64,000 nucleotides of DNA from Parvibaculum sp. (GCF_019635935.1 NZ_JAHBYN010000001.1:2695532-2759531), one strand, 5' to 3'. Counted from the stretch's first letter, positions 7,370-17,690 are shown. Notes: a model not told the origin generated them from the letters alone. Numbers and translations: made by a program.

Positions 7370-9397
7370 CTATCGCCCGAAGAGCTGCTTCAGCGCGTCT
7401 TCGGGCCGGGGCCTCGTCGCGGGTTCGGCCGGCGCCTCGTCGCCGCTTGCGCCCTCGGCGGGCGCCTGCTGGGCCGGAGGTTTGCCCATCAGACTGTCGA
7501 TCAGGCCCTTGCCCTTGTCTTCCTTGATCGACTTGATGGTGCTTTCGATGTTCTCGCGGTTCTGGATCATCGAGGCGAGGTCCGGCGCGAAGCGCGGGTT
7601 GGACCACGGCCCCGTAACGAGGATCGGCACCTCGATGCCTTTGACATCCGCCTGTCCGCCCTGTCCTTCAAGCGAGGCCGCAAGCTTCGGCTCGACCCGG
7701 TAGTTGAGCGTCTTCGGCGGCATGTTCACGGTGCCCGCGCCGGTCACGCGGATCAGCGGCGACAGCAACCTGAGATCGTCGTTCTTGAGCACGCCATTGG
7801 TGATCGTGAAGCTGCCGCCCATCTCGGAGAAATCCGTGTCCTGCGTCCCGCCGGACTGCCAGCCCGACGTTGCCGCGCTGAAAACGCTTCGTGTCAGCTG
7901 GGCGAGATTGATGCCCTTGATCTTGCCGTCGGTGAATTTGACGCTGCCATTGCCATTGAGCGCCGACACCATGTCGCGTTGCGAGCGGCCGGCCGCCGTG
8001 ACGGCGATGTCGATGGCGGTCTTGCCCTGCAACCGCTTGAAATCGGCGGCATCGGTGAGAAAAGGTTCGGCGGCGAGCCCGGCCAGTTTGAAATTGGCGG
8101 CGATCTGTGGCGTTGCCGAAGCGCCGTTGACCGTCAGCGTGCCCGAGCCTGCGCCCTGATAGAGATTGAGCCGCGAGAGATTGGCATTGAGCAAACCATT
8201 CGCGACCTTGAGCTTGAGCGCGCTCTCGCCGATCTTGATCTGCTGGAAGAGGATTTCCTGTGTCGAGAAGTCGAAATCGGCGTCGATGGCCTTGAGGCCG
8301 GAAAGGTCGATGGGCGCGTTGCTCCATTCGCTGTCGCCGGCGCCGCCGGAACCGCCGCCGCCCGCACCCTTGCCGCCATCGGCCAGATAGGTGTTGACGT
8401 CGATCCGGTCGACCGCAAGGGCGCCGCGCACATTCGGCCGCGCGCCGCCCGTGTTGACGGTCAGGTTGCCCGTCGCGTTCATGCCGTCGAAGCCGATCTT
8501 CGCATCGCTGAAGCGATAGGTGTCGCCGCCGCCGCTCGCCTTGCCGGAAAGCGCAAGTGCGCCGAAACCTTCACCGTCGGGCATCGGACTGCCGGCCCAT
8601 GCGGCGAGCGCGCGCACCGAACTGACATTGAGGTCGACATCGCCGGCGAACGCGACACCGTCCAGCGCCTTCAGCGTCCCGGCATAGGTGGCGCGGATTT
8701 TCGGCGCCGAAAGCGTCAGCGCGACAGGCGTCTCGCCGCCTTCGGTAAAGGCGCGCGGGCGGTCGGCCTTGAGATCGACATCGATCTTGTCGCCGTTCCA
8801 GACCAGCGATCCGTCGGCGACGAAGGGTTGGTCGAGGCCGGGAAGGGCAAGGTTCACATTGACCTTTTCGGCGGCGTAATTGGCGCCGGTCTGCGCGTTG
8901 ACATAGCTGGCGCGTCCGTTGCGGATCGAGATTTCGCCGAGGCTGACTTCGCTGACGCCGATGCCGCCGCCCTCGCTGCCGGTCGTGGCGGGCGCGGCGG
9001 CGGCCCGTGCGGTTTCGAATTGCCAGTTGGGGGTGCCGTCGCGCCGCACTTCGAGATGAATGACCGGATCGACCAGCACGAAGCTGTCGATCTCGATCGC
9101 GCCGCGGAAAAGCGGCATCAGCTTCAGCGCCGCCCGCATTTCCTGCATCGAGGCCATTTCGCGCTCCTTGCCCCAGCTTGCGTTGGAGAAGCCGACATCG
9201 CCGATCGAGACCGCGATATTGGGAAAAAGCGACAGGCCGATATCGCCATCTATCCTCAGGTCGCGGCCTGTCTGCTCCTTCACGGCGGCAGCGATCTGCG
9301 CCTTGTAGGTCTCCATTGGAACGAGCATCGGCACGGCGACGGCGACGGCAACCAAAAGCAGGATGAGGCCGACAAGGATGGCGAAAAGACGGGACAT
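7370..9397 (-). CDS. AsmA family protein
   Basis: A 675-residue AsmA-like protein when the start is placed at MSRLFAILVG, which gives the expected N-terminal transmembrane anchor (about residues 4-25). The open frame continues 47 codons upstream to a GTG, but that extension has no family features. The N-terminal domain (ETYKAQIAAAVKEQTGRDLRIDGDIGLSLFPNIAVSIGDVGFSNA) is diagnostic of AsmA. The middle is long beta-rich repeats, and the C-terminal domain contains the conserved stretch near DLRLLSPLIRVTGAGTVNMPPKTLNYRVEPKL. The family belongs to the inner-membrane, periplasm-spanning AsmA/TamB group linked to envelope lipid transport and outer-membrane assembly. It is convergent with the cupin gene, with only 6 bases between their ends. 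Confidence 0.9.
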   Translation of the reverse strand: MSRLFAILVGLILLLVAVAVAVPMLVPMETYKAQIAAAVKEQTGRDLRIDGDIGLSLFPNIAVSIGDVGFSNASWGKEREMASMQEMRAALKLMPLFRGAIEIDSFVLVDPVIHLEVRRDGTPNWQFETARAAAAPATTGSEGGGIGVSEVSLGEISIRNGRASYVNAQTGANYAAEKVNVNLALPGLDQPFVADGSLVWNGDKIDVDLKADRPRAFTEGGETPVALTLSAPKIRATYAGTLKALDGVAFAGDVDLNVSSVRALAAWAGSPMPDGEGFGALALSGKASGGGDTYRFSDAKIGFDGMNATGNLTVNTGGARPNVRGALAVDRIDVNTYLADGGKGAGGGGSGGAGDSEWSNAPIDLSGLKAIDADFDFSTQEILFQQIKIGESALKLKVANGLLNANLSRLNLYQGAGSGTLTVNGASATPQIAANFKLAGLAAEPFLTDAADFKRLQGKTAIDIAVTAAGRSQRDMVSALNGNGSVKFTDGKIKGINLAQLTRSVFSAATSGWQSGGTQDTDFSEMGGSFTITNGVLKNDDLRLLSPLIRVTGAGTVNMPPKTLNYRVEPKLAASLEGQGGQADVKGIEVPILVTGPWSNPRFAPDLASMIQNRENIESTIKSIKEDKGKGLIDSLMGKPPAQQAPAEGASGDEAPAEPATRPRPEDALKQLFGR

Positions 9398-9950
9398 GAG
9401 TGGCTCCAGGCGGGGGAATTCGGCGGATCGGACCTTGCGAGAATGCGGATCAAATATGGCGGCAACATGATGCGCCGCAAGCCCGTTCTGCGCTGCCGCC
9501 CGGCATTGCATCGCACAAAAGCGTGGACCTTTTGCCACACATCGCCCGATTTCGGCCGCTGCGGATTCATCCTTGCACGTCGGATATTTTCATCCGGTGC
9601 AAACGGGTGTAGAAAACGGGGGCTGGTCGCGGGCCGTGAGTCGCCCGCCATGTCGGCGCTTATATTGGCCAACCTCGAACGCAACAGGAGGAGCGGAATG
9701 CAAGTCGTAGCTGTGCCTTCAAATCCGTGTTTCCTCCCGGGCCGTCGCCGTTAGGCTGAGCGCTGCGCCCGGGTAACCTGCCGGGCATTCTTCCATTCGA
9801 AGCGGTTTCGTCCGGCGGCGCCGCGCGCGCCGCCCCGAGGCGTCTTCCAGTGGTCCCGGTTCCAACGTCAACCGGATGCGGCGCCATGCGCGCTTTCCAG
9901 CACCTTTTCAGGGATACCGCCTGAGGCTTCGGTCCAGGCGGTCGAAAAAA
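9398..9950. other. Intergenic region between AsmA and ABC exporter genes
   Basis: This 553-base stretch lies between divergent genes. It holds a possible 18-codon leader frame (9698-9754) with a strong ribosome-binding site, and a GC-rich hairpin at 9767-9786 (GCCCGG, 8-nt loop, CCGGGC). Long open frames on both strands across this region are continuations of shadows and show no protein features. Promoters for the two divergent genes must lie here, but no confident -35/-10 pair was picked. Confidence 0.4.
9698..9754 (+). CDS. Possible leader peptide upstream of ABC exporter
   Basis: An 18-codon frame (MQVVAVPSNPCFLPGRRR) starts 6 nt after a perfect AGGAGG at 9686-9691 and ends at TAG 9752-9754. 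An in-frame ATG at 9650 could extend it to 34 residues. A 6-bp GC hairpin (9767-9786) follows directly and the ABC exporter starts at 9951. The layout is like a leader-peptide attenuator, but no poly-U tract follows the hairpin and there is no codon-specific run, so coding is only suggested by the ribosome-binding site. Confidence 0.3.
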   Translation: MQVVAVPSNPCFLPGRRR

Positions 9951-11747
<1,797 letters not shown>

Positions 11748-11782
11748 TCCGGTGGCCATGAGACGGCGCGGCGGACGGTTGT

Positions 11783-12712
11783 TCAATCGGCGATGAGCAA
11801 CCGTCCGCCAAGCCCGGCCTGCGGCACGTGCCGGCCCTCGATCCAGGCGCGGACCATCGCGTTGACGGATTCCGGCGCTTCCTGCTGCACCCAATGCGAT
11901 ACCTGCGGCAGGTAGCGGATCGTGAAATCGCTGACGAGTTCGTCCGTGCCGTAGGTCAGTTCCTTGCCGAGCGCCGAATCCTCCTCGCCCCAGATCATCA
12001 GCGTCGGCGTTTCGAGCATTGGAGGGTCGGTCCACTCGGCCGGCCGTTCGCCGCGGAAGCTGGCGCGGTAGTAGTTGATCATCGCCGTCATCGCGCCGGG
12101 TAACTGCGCGTTCTTGCGATAGTGATCGAGCACCTCGTCGGGAAACCGGCTCTTGTCGACGGCCATGCCGCGGAAGGCCTCGCCGATGGCGCGCGCGTTG
12201 CGCGCCAGCAGCAGCTTTTCCGGCAGCCACGGAATCTGGAAGAAGAAGATGTACCAGCTCTTTTTGAGCTGCGCCCAGGTGCGGATGCGCTTGGCCATCA
12301 GTGCCGGATGCGGCAGGTTCATCACGATGAAGCGTTCGAGCGGGCGCATCTTTTTCAGCGCGAATGTCCATGCAATGACGCCGCCCCAGTCATGCGCGAC
12401 CAGCGTTGTCGGACCGGACACGCCGCGCGCCCGCGCCGCATCGATCAACCCGGCGACATCGTCGAGGAGATGCGGCAGCGCGTAAGCCTCGCGTCCCTTC
12501 GGCCGCGACGTGCCGCCATAGCCGCGCAGATTGGGCGCCCAGACTGTGTAGCCGAGTTCGGCGAATATCGGCATCTGATGCCGCCACGAATATTTGCTTT
12601 CCGGAAAGCCGTGCAGCAGCAGCGCGAGTTTCTCGCCGTCGCCGCAAATATCGACTTCGAAGGCCAGTCCGTTGGCCTCGATATAGGCGGTGCGGATGGG
12701 ATGGGTGTTCAT
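11783..12712 (-). CDS. Alpha/beta hydrolase, epoxide hydrolase-like
   Basis: A 309-residue alpha/beta hydrolase. The oxyanion motif HGFPES (residues 34-39) is that of soluble epoxide hydrolases, and the nucleophile elbow is VAHDWGG, with aspartate as nucleophile as in epoxide hydrolases and haloalkane dehalogenases. A cap domain follows (about 135-220), then an acidic residue in WGEEDSALG and the catalytic histidine in VSHWVQQEAP. In the family the aspartate forms a covalent ester with an epoxide, which water then hydrolyses. It ends convergently with the ABC exporter, 35 bases apart, and is divergent from the transporter gene at 12874. A dehalogenase or ester role cannot be excluded. Confidence 0.82.
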   Translation of the reverse strand: MNTHPIRTAYIEANGLAFEVDICGDGEKLALLLHGFPESKYSWRHQMPIFAELGYTVWAPNLRGYGGTSRPKGREAYALPHLLDDVAGLIDAARARGVSGPTTLVAHDWGGVIAWTFALKKMRPLERFIVMNLPHPALMAKRIRTWAQLKKSWYIFFFQIPWLPEKLLLARNARAIGEAFRGMAVDKSRFPDEVLDHYRKNAQLPGAMTAMINYYRASFRGERPAEWTDPPMLETPTLMIWGEEDSALGKELTYGTDELVSDFTIRYLPQVSHWVQQEAPESVNAMVRAWIEGRHVPQAGLGGRLLIAD

Positions 12713-12873
12713 GCGGGTCTCCCGGTCGGCCGGATGCGCGTTGCGGGCGACTATAGGCGATTCCGCCCGTGTCGCGCGCGTCCGACGCTTGGCGCGGCAG
12801 GCCGGCCCGCGCTAGGCTTGGGCCCGCGTCGCTCGGGGCAGGGCGGACATCTGGCAATTGGGGGTTACCGGAA

Positions 12874-14247
12874 ATGACGACACCGTTCGCGCCGCGGCAA
12901 TGGTCTTCGCGCTTTGCGTTTTTAATGGCAGCCATTGGCAGCGCCGTAGGGCTCGGCAACATCTGGCGCTTTCCATACGTCGCCGGCGAAAATGGCGGCG
13001 GCGCCTTCATCCTGATCTACGGCCTGACGATGCTGGCCATCGCGCTGCCAATTCTGGCCGCGGAGATTCTGCTGGGTCGTATGGGCCACAAGAGCCCCAT
13101 CAACACGATGCGCAAGCTTGTGGCCGAAAACCGGGCCGCGCGGCTCTGGACGCTGATCGGTTGGGGCGGGACCATCGGCGCCTTCGTGGTGCTTTCTTAT
13201 TATGCGGTGATCGGCGGCTGGGCGCTGAAATATATCGAGTTCGCCATCACCGGCGCATTCGCCGGCGACGACAACGCCGCCACGCTTGCGCATTTCGAAG
13301 CTTTCGTCGCCGATCCCTGGGCGTTGATTTTCTGGCAGACGATCTTTCTCGGCTTCACGGTCTTCATCGTCTCCGTCGGCGTGACCTCCGGCATCGAACG
13401 CGCCGTCGTCGCGCTGATGCCGCTGCTTTTCCTGTTGATCGCGGGTCTCGCGGTCTACGCCACCACCATGCCGGGCTTCGGCGAAGCGATGCGCTTCATG
13501 TTCGATATAAGGCTTTCGGAAGTCACGCCCGCGACCGTGCTCGCAGCCATCGGGCAGGGCTTCTTCTCGGTCTCGATCGCGCTCGGCGCCATGATGACCT
13601 ATGGCGCCTATCTTGATCGCAGCGTCTCGATCGGGCGCTCCGCCGTCATCATCGCGCTTGCCGACACCGCCATCGCCGTCCTCGCCGGCGTCGCGATCTT
13701 CCCGCTGGTCTTCACCTACGGGCTCGAGCCCTCGGCGGGCCCGGGCCTCACCTTCATCACATTGCCCATCGCCTTCGGCACCATTGGCGGCGGCGTGCTG
13801 ATCGGTTCGGCCTTCTTCCTGCTGCTCTCGATTGCCGCCGTCACCTCGGCGATCTCGCTGCTCGAGCCGGTCGTCGCCTGGGTCGAGGAAGCGGTCGATA
13901 TGTCGCGCCGCAAGCTCGCTGTCATCGCCGGCATATTGGTCTGGATACTCGGCTTCGGCACGGTCCTCTCCTTCAACCACTGGTCGGATTTCCACCCGTT
14001 CGCCCCGCTCGGCATTCTCGCCGGGATGACGGTCTTCGATGTGCTCGACTATGTGGTCCTCAACATCGTGATGCCGACGGTCGGACTGTTGATGTCGCTT
14101 TTTGTCGGCTGGGTGCTGACGCGCGAGAAGGTCGAGGAGGCGCTGGGTGTCAGCGGCGCGCGCTGGGTTGGTTTCTGGCGCTTTTCGCTGCGTTTCGTGG
14201 CGCCGCTGGGGGTGGTCTCGATCTTTGTCGCCAATGTGCTGATCTAG
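12874..14247 (+). CDS. Neurotransmitter:sodium symporter (NSS/SNF) family transporter
   Basis: An integral membrane protein of 457 residues with about eleven to twelve predicted helices. The first helix contains the highly conserved GSAVGLGNIWRFPYVAGENGGGAF, the unwound sodium- and substrate-binding segment of the LeuT/SNF family. The family moves amino acids or amines inward using sodium. I chose ATG 12874 over the upstream in-frame start at 12769 because the preceding 35 residues lack membrane or family features. A tRNA-His gene follows 101 bases later. The gene is divergent from an epoxide-hydrolase-like gene; no functional link is implied. Substrate is unknown. Confidence 0.92.
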   Translation: MTTPFAPRQWSSRFAFLMAAIGSAVGLGNIWRFPYVAGENGGGAFILIYGLTMLAIALPILAAEILLGRMGHKSPINTMRKLVAENRAARLWTLIGWGGTIGAFVVLSYYAVIGGWALKYIEFAITGAFAGDDNAATLAHFEAFVADPWALIFWQTIFLGFTVFIVSVGVTSGIERAVVALMPLLFLLIAGLAVYATTMPGFGEAMRFMFDIRLSEVTPATVLAAIGQGFFSVSIALGAMMTYGAYLDRSVSIGRSAVIIALADTAIAVLAGVAIFPLVFTYGLEPSAGPGLTFITLPIAFGTIGGGVLIGSAFFLLLSIAAVTSAISLLEPVVAWVEEAVDMSRRKLAVIAGILVWILGFGTVLSFNHWSDFHPFAPLGILAGMTVFDVLDYVVLNIVMPTVGLLMSLFVGWVLTREKVEEALGVSGARWVGFWRFSLRFVAPLGVVSIFVANVLI

Positions 14248-14348
14248 GCCGATTGCGGCCTTTCTCGGCCCTTGTCATCGGCGTGGCGGCGAATTAAGTT
14301 CCCGGCCAATCGCGGGCGCCCCCGTGCGGGCGCCTCCGCTTGATTTGT

Positions 14349-14425
14349 GCAGCCGTAGCTCAGCTGGTTAGAGCGCTAGATTGTGGATCTAGAGGTCCCC
14401 CGTTCGATCCGGGGCGGCTGTACCA
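14349..14425 (+). tRNA. tRNA-His (GTG anticodon), CCA encoded
   Basis: A complete 77-nt cloverleaf. The acceptor stem is GCAGCCG paired with CGGCTGT, the D arm begins AGCTCAGCTGG, the anticodon stem CTAGA/TCTAG encloses the loop TTGTGGA with anticodon GTG, the T arm is CCCCGTTCGATCCGGGG and the 3' CCA is encoded. Base pair 1:72 is G:U, the discriminator is A73 and the base before position 1 is T, so there is no encoded G-1. Most bacteria have G-1 opposite C73; this altered form is known for one alphaproteobacterial clade together with a distinct histidyl-tRNA synthetase. Such a synthetase gene lies at 60782. Confidence 0.97.
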
Positions 14426-14497
14426 TTCGTCCCTGTAATACGGTCCTGTCCGAATGCCGGCCCCGGTCGCGGCTTTTCGTTTCGCCGATCCCGCATA

Positions 14498-14520
14498 TTA
14501 TGACATTATGAATGCCATAA
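14498..14520. promoter_or_regulatory. Palindrome upstream of dehalogenase-like gene, candidate operator
   Basis: A 23-bp near-perfect dyad with 10-bp arms TTATGnCATT and AATGnCATAA around a 3-bp centre. One position per arm (A and C at the sixth base) does not pair. It ends 18 bases before the ATG at 14539, overlapping where the promoter or transcript start would be, a typical place for a repressor operator. No regulator gene adjoins it, so the binding protein is unknown; TetR or GntR type would fit the size. Confidence 0.55.
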
Positions 14521-14538
14521 CAGGGGAGGGTGAGGCCT

Positions 14539-15630
14539 ATGCCGAACGAGGATTTCGATGCCAGGCCCGCACCGCGGCCGGGCGTCCTGCGAACGCCGGA
14601 CGCCCGCTTCGAGGGCATTGACAATTTTCCCTGGCCGCCGCGCTACCACGAGGTCGAGCCGGGCCTTTGCATGGCCTATATCGACGCGGGGCCCCGCGAC
14701 GCCGCGGAGACGCTGCTGCTGCTCCACGGCGAACCCATGTGGGGCTACCTCTACCGGAAAATGATTCCGGTTTTCGAAAAGGCGGGCTTCCGCGTCGTTG
14801 TGCCTGACCTGATCGGTTTTGGACGCTCCGACAAACCGGTGGACGGCAAAGCCTATTCCTACAGCAAGCATGTCGGATGGGTGACGAAGCTCATCGAACA
14901 TCTCGACCTGCGCCGCGTCACGATCTTCGGTCAGGACTGGGGCGGGCTGATCGGCGGCCGGGTACTTGCCGAAAACATCGACCGCTTTTCCCGCGCCGTT
15001 TTCTCCAACACCGATTTGCCGGGCACGTCGCAGCCGGGCCTGCCCGGCATGAAGCCGCAGGAACCTCTCGCGCCCGACGCGCTGCAATCGATGCTCGGCA
15101 TCGACTGGCGCGCGACGCTCGGCGAAAACGACGCCATCGATCCCGGCAAGGTCAATGCTTATGTAAAAAGCGGCGCGCCGCTCTATTTCCTCGCCTGGCG
15201 CGTCTACAGCCAGGAAGTCGAAACCTTTTTGCCCTCGCGCATCGTGCCGGGCTGGTGCCTGAAGCCGGTGTCGGCCGCCGCGCGGCGCGCCTACGACGCG
15301 CCGTTTCCGAACGAGGACTATGTCGCGGGCGCGCGACGCTTTCCGCTTCTGGTGCCGATCACCGCCGACGATCCGGAGCGGATAAAAAACGACGCCGCAT
15401 GGCGCGTACTCGAAGGCTGGAACGGTCCCTTGCTGACGCTATGGGGCGATGCCTGCCCGTTCACTTTCACGACGCTGGGGCGCGGATATCGCGAGCGCGT
15501 GCCGGGCGCAGCGCTTCCGGGCATCGAACACAAGGTCTTTCCCGCCGGTCACTTCTCGCAGGAAGATGTGGGCGAGGAAATGGCGGAGGAGATGGTTGGT
15601 TTCATCCGGAAGTTTCCCGCCGGCGCGTAG
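14539..15630 (+). CDS. Haloalkane dehalogenase-like alpha/beta hydrolase
   Basis: A 363-residue alpha/beta hydrolase most like subfamily HLD-I haloalkane dehalogenases (DhlA type). The segment HGEPMWGYLYRKMIPVF, then VVVPDLIGFGRSDKP, and nucleophile elbow GQDWGG with Asp followed by Trp match that group, in which the Trp stabilises the leaving halide. The catalytic histidine is in VFPAGHFSQED near the end. In the family the aspartate displaces halide from a haloalkane to give an alcohol. A second halide-stabilising residue cannot be assigned by eye, so hydrolase activity on other substrates remains possible. I chose ATG 14539, 8 nt after GGGGAGGG, rather than the GTG at 14530. A palindrome lies just upstream. 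The end is convergent with a PAS-type gene. Confidence 0.78.
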   Translation: MPNEDFDARPAPRPGVLRTPDARFEGIDNFPWPPRYHEVEPGLCMAYIDAGPRDAAETLLLLHGEPMWGYLYRKMIPVFEKAGFRVVVPDLIGFGRSDKPVDGKAYSYSKHVGWVTKLIEHLDLRRVTIFGQDWGGLIGGRVLAENIDRFSRAVFSNTDLPGTSQPGLPGMKPQEPLAPDALQSMLGIDWRATLGENDAIDPGKVNAYVKSGAPLYFLAWRVYSQEVETFLPSRIVPGWCLKPVSAAARRAYDAPFPNEDYVAGARRFPLLVPITADDPERIKNDAAWRVLEGWNGPLLTLWGDACPFTFTTLGRGYRERVPGAALPGIEHKVFPAGHFSQEDVGEEMAEEMVGFIRKFPAGA

Positions 15631-15661
15631 CGGGATCGGCGCAGCGAGGCGTTTTCGAAAT

Positions 15662-16195
15662 TCAGTTGCCGTCAGGCGTCGAGGTGACGAAAGCGCCGCC
15701 GAAGAGTTGTTCGATTTCGCTGCCGCCCGCCGTCAACGGCATGATCACCGCATGCATGGTCAGAACGGCGCCGGAAGTGAGAACCGGCGCCTTGGGAAAG
15801 ATCGGCCGCGCCGCGGCAAGCGCGCCGCTTGCAACATCGGTCCACCTCTTTTGAACCTGCTCGGGCGTGAGGTCGGAGCCCGGCGCGGGCTGCATTTCCG
15901 AAAAGCGCTGGTCGGTGCGGTCGCAGCCCATCCATGTCGCGAGCTCGCTGCCGAAAAGGCGGAAACGAAAATCGCGGCCGCCATCGATCACCTCGATGAT
16001 CGCGACCGAAGGCAGCATGCGCACGAATTCGGACGGCAGGATATCGCGCCGGTCGGGCATCGGCCGTTCGCCGCGCTTGCTGTTCCAATAGTTGAAGAGC
16101 GCGATCGCGTCGGCATTTTCGGGCGCATCGAGCAGCGATACCGGCGATGCGGTGTCGATCCGGCGAGGCGCACGTTCTGAAACGAATGACGACAA
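15662..16195 (-). CDS. PAS_5-type domain protein
   Basis: A 177-residue protein made of one PAS-like domain of the alphaproteobacterial PAS_5 group. Family hallmarks are LFNYWNSKRGERPMPDRRDILPSEFVRMLPSVAIIEV, followed by FRFRLFGSELATWMGCDRTDQRFSEM. No enzymatic or DNA-binding module is attached. Such free-standing proteins are poorly characterised and may be sensory or adaptor proteins. The gene immediately downstream in position (16318-16851) encodes a paralogue of the same length, so the pair looks like a tandem duplication read in the same direction. The end lies 31 bases from the convergent dehalogenase-like gene. Confidence 0.82.
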   Translation of the reverse strand: MSSFVSERAPRRIDTASPVSLLDAPENADAIALFNYWNSKRGERPMPDRRDILPSEFVRMLPSVAIIEVIDGGRDFRFRLFGSELATWMGCDRTDQRFSEMQPAPGSDLTPEQVQKRWTDVASGALAAARPIFPKAPVLTSGAVLTMHAVIMPLTAGGSEIEQLFGGAFVTSTPDGN

Positions 16196-16317
16196 GAGCT
16201 TTGCTCCGATAGGTCTCGAGGGCGACCGGGCTCAGTGTCCCACGGGGCGGTTAATGGAATCTAACGGCCGCCGAGACACGTTGGCTGTTGGTCGCTCTCT
16301 CGGGGCGTTTACGGCAA

Positions 16318-16851
16318 TCAGTCGGCCGTCGGTACGATGAAAATCGCGCCCAGAATCTGCCCGATCTCCTCGCCGCCGGTTGTGACCGGCAGCAGGAGGG
16401 CGTGCATCTCGAGAGGCCCCTCGCCCTCGGTTCGGGCCACCGGCGTCTTCAGCGAGAGCGGGCCGCCGAGTTGCAGCACCGCGTGCATCGACTCGGACCA
16501 GCGCTTCCGCATCACCTCGTCCGTGAGCTTCGAGTCGGGCGCCGCCTTCATTTCCGAGAATTTTTCACCCGTTCTGTCGAAACCCGTTACCTTGAAAAGT
16601 TCCTCGCCGAACAGGCGGAACCGGAAATCGGCGCCGCCGTCGAGCACTTCGACGATGCCGATATGGGGCAGCAGCCGCCGGAACTCCTCCGGGCGGATAT
16701 CCGCCCGGTCCGGATGCGCGCGCATACCGCGCTTCGACTCCCAATAGGCAAGGAGATGGCGGAGCTCCGGAAGCGCGGGCGCGTCGAGCAGGGTGACGGT
16801 CGCCTCCTTGTCGGGCGATCGCGCGATCTTTCCTGAGATGAATGAGGACAC
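16318..16851 (-). CDS. PAS_5-type domain protein, tandem paralogue
   Basis: A second single-domain PAS_5 protein. I place the start at a GTG (16851) because it follows a perfect AGGAGG and gives a protein that begins SSFISGKI, parallel to SSFVSERA of its neighbour, and exactly 177 residues long like the neighbour. An earlier in-frame ATG (16896) adds 15 residues without such a site. The core YWESKRGMRAHPDRADIRPEEFRRLLPHIGIVEV and FRFRLFGEELFKVTGFDRTGEKFSEM align closely with the paralogue. Ligand and partner are unknown. Likely co-transcribed with, and upstream of, the paralogue. Confidence 0.82.
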   Translation of the reverse strand: MSSFISGKIARSPDKEATVTLLDAPALPELRHLLAYWESKRGMRAHPDRADIRPEEFRRLLPHIGIVEVLDGGADFRFRLFGEELFKVTGFDRTGEKFSEMKAAPDSKLTDEVMRKRWSESMHAVLQLGGPLSLKTPVARTEGEGPLEMHALLLPVTTGGEEIGQILGAIFIVPTAD

Positions 16852-17024
16852 GGGCCTCCTCCTGGCGGAAATGCGCCATCCTTCATTCTGCCACACCGAA
16901 GGTTAACAGAATCTGCTTGCCCTGGCCTTGCGCCGGCCGTCGCGGCGGTGTTTGCTGCCGCCACTCACACACCCTGGCATCACGAGGTGCCCGCTGCAGG
17001 GCGGGCCGGCGGGAAGGAAACTCC

Positions 17025-17690
17025 ATGACTTTGACCGTTTACGGCGCAAGCCTTTCGCCCTTCGTGCGCAAGGTGCGCGTGTTCCTGGCCGAGAAGGGGC
17101 AGGACTACACGCTGGAGCAGGTCAATATTTTCCCGCCGCCGGACTGGTTTCTCGAAATTTCGCCGCTGAAGCGCATTCCGGTGCTGCGCGACGACAGCAT
17201 CGGCGCGGATGCGACCTTGCCCGACAGCTCGGCGATCTGCGGCTATCTCGAACGCAAGTTCCCGTCGCCCGCGCTTTATCCGGCCGATGCTTTCGCCTAT
17301 GGCAAGGCGCTCTGGTACGAGGAGTATACCGACAGCGATCTTGCCGGCGCTGTCGGCATGGGCGTCTTCCGCCCGATGGTCGTCAACCGCCTGATGGGCA
17401 AGGAACCCGACAAGACGACGGCCGAAAAAACCTTCACCGAAAAGCTGCAGGGAAACTTCGCCTGGCTCGAAAAGGAAATCGGCGCGAAGGCGTTTCTGGC
17501 GGGCGATGCCTTTTCCATCGCCGACATTTCGGTCGGGACCCAGTTCGTCAATCTCGCCCATGCCGGCTACCGGCCGGACGCCGCCGCGTTTCCGAACCTG
17601 ACGCGCTACCTGACTGCGATCCATGTGCGGCCGGGATTTGCCGCCTGCATCGCCGAGGAAACGGCGCTTCTGAAGAAATTCGGCCTCTGA
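17025..17690 (+). CDS. Glutathione S-transferase family protein
   Basis: A 221-residue GST-fold protein. The N-terminal thioredoxin-like domain runs to about residue 80: LTVYGASLSPFVRKVRVFLAEKG carries the N-terminal Ser region used as the catalytic site in several classes, ISPLKRIPVL has the cis-proline, and LPDSSAICGYLERKF is the glutathione gamma-glutamyl-binding motif. The helical C-terminal domain contains AFLAGDAFSIADISVGTQF, the N-capping box. In the family glutathione is added to, or used to reduce, electrophilic substrates. The earlier in-frame start at 16842 is rejected because it would overlap the divergent PAS gene. An acyl-CoA synthetase gene follows after 106 bases. Confidence 0.9.
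   Translation: MTLTVYGASLSPFVRKVRVFLAEKGQDYTLEQVNIFPPPDWFLEISPLKRIPVLRDDSIGADATLPDSSAICGYLERKFPSPALYPADAFAYGKALWYEEYTDSDLAGAVGMGVFRPMVVNRLMGKEPDKTTAEKTFTEKLQGNFAWLEKEIGAKAFLAGDAFSIADISVGTQFVNLAHAGYRPDAAAFPNLTRYLTAIHVRPGFAACIAEETALLKKFGL

Noticed and set aside
7979..9754. Long open frame antisense to the AsmA-like gene (about 590 codons)
   Set aside because: Typical shadow of a GC-rich gene: no family features, Arg/Gly-heavy composition and no ribosome-binding site, while the opposite strand encodes a full AsmA protein.
14349..14425. tRNA-His as a pseudogene because of missing G-1 and A73
   Set aside because: All arms pair, CCA is encoded and the altered end matches what is known for alphaproteobacteria with a distinct HisRS.
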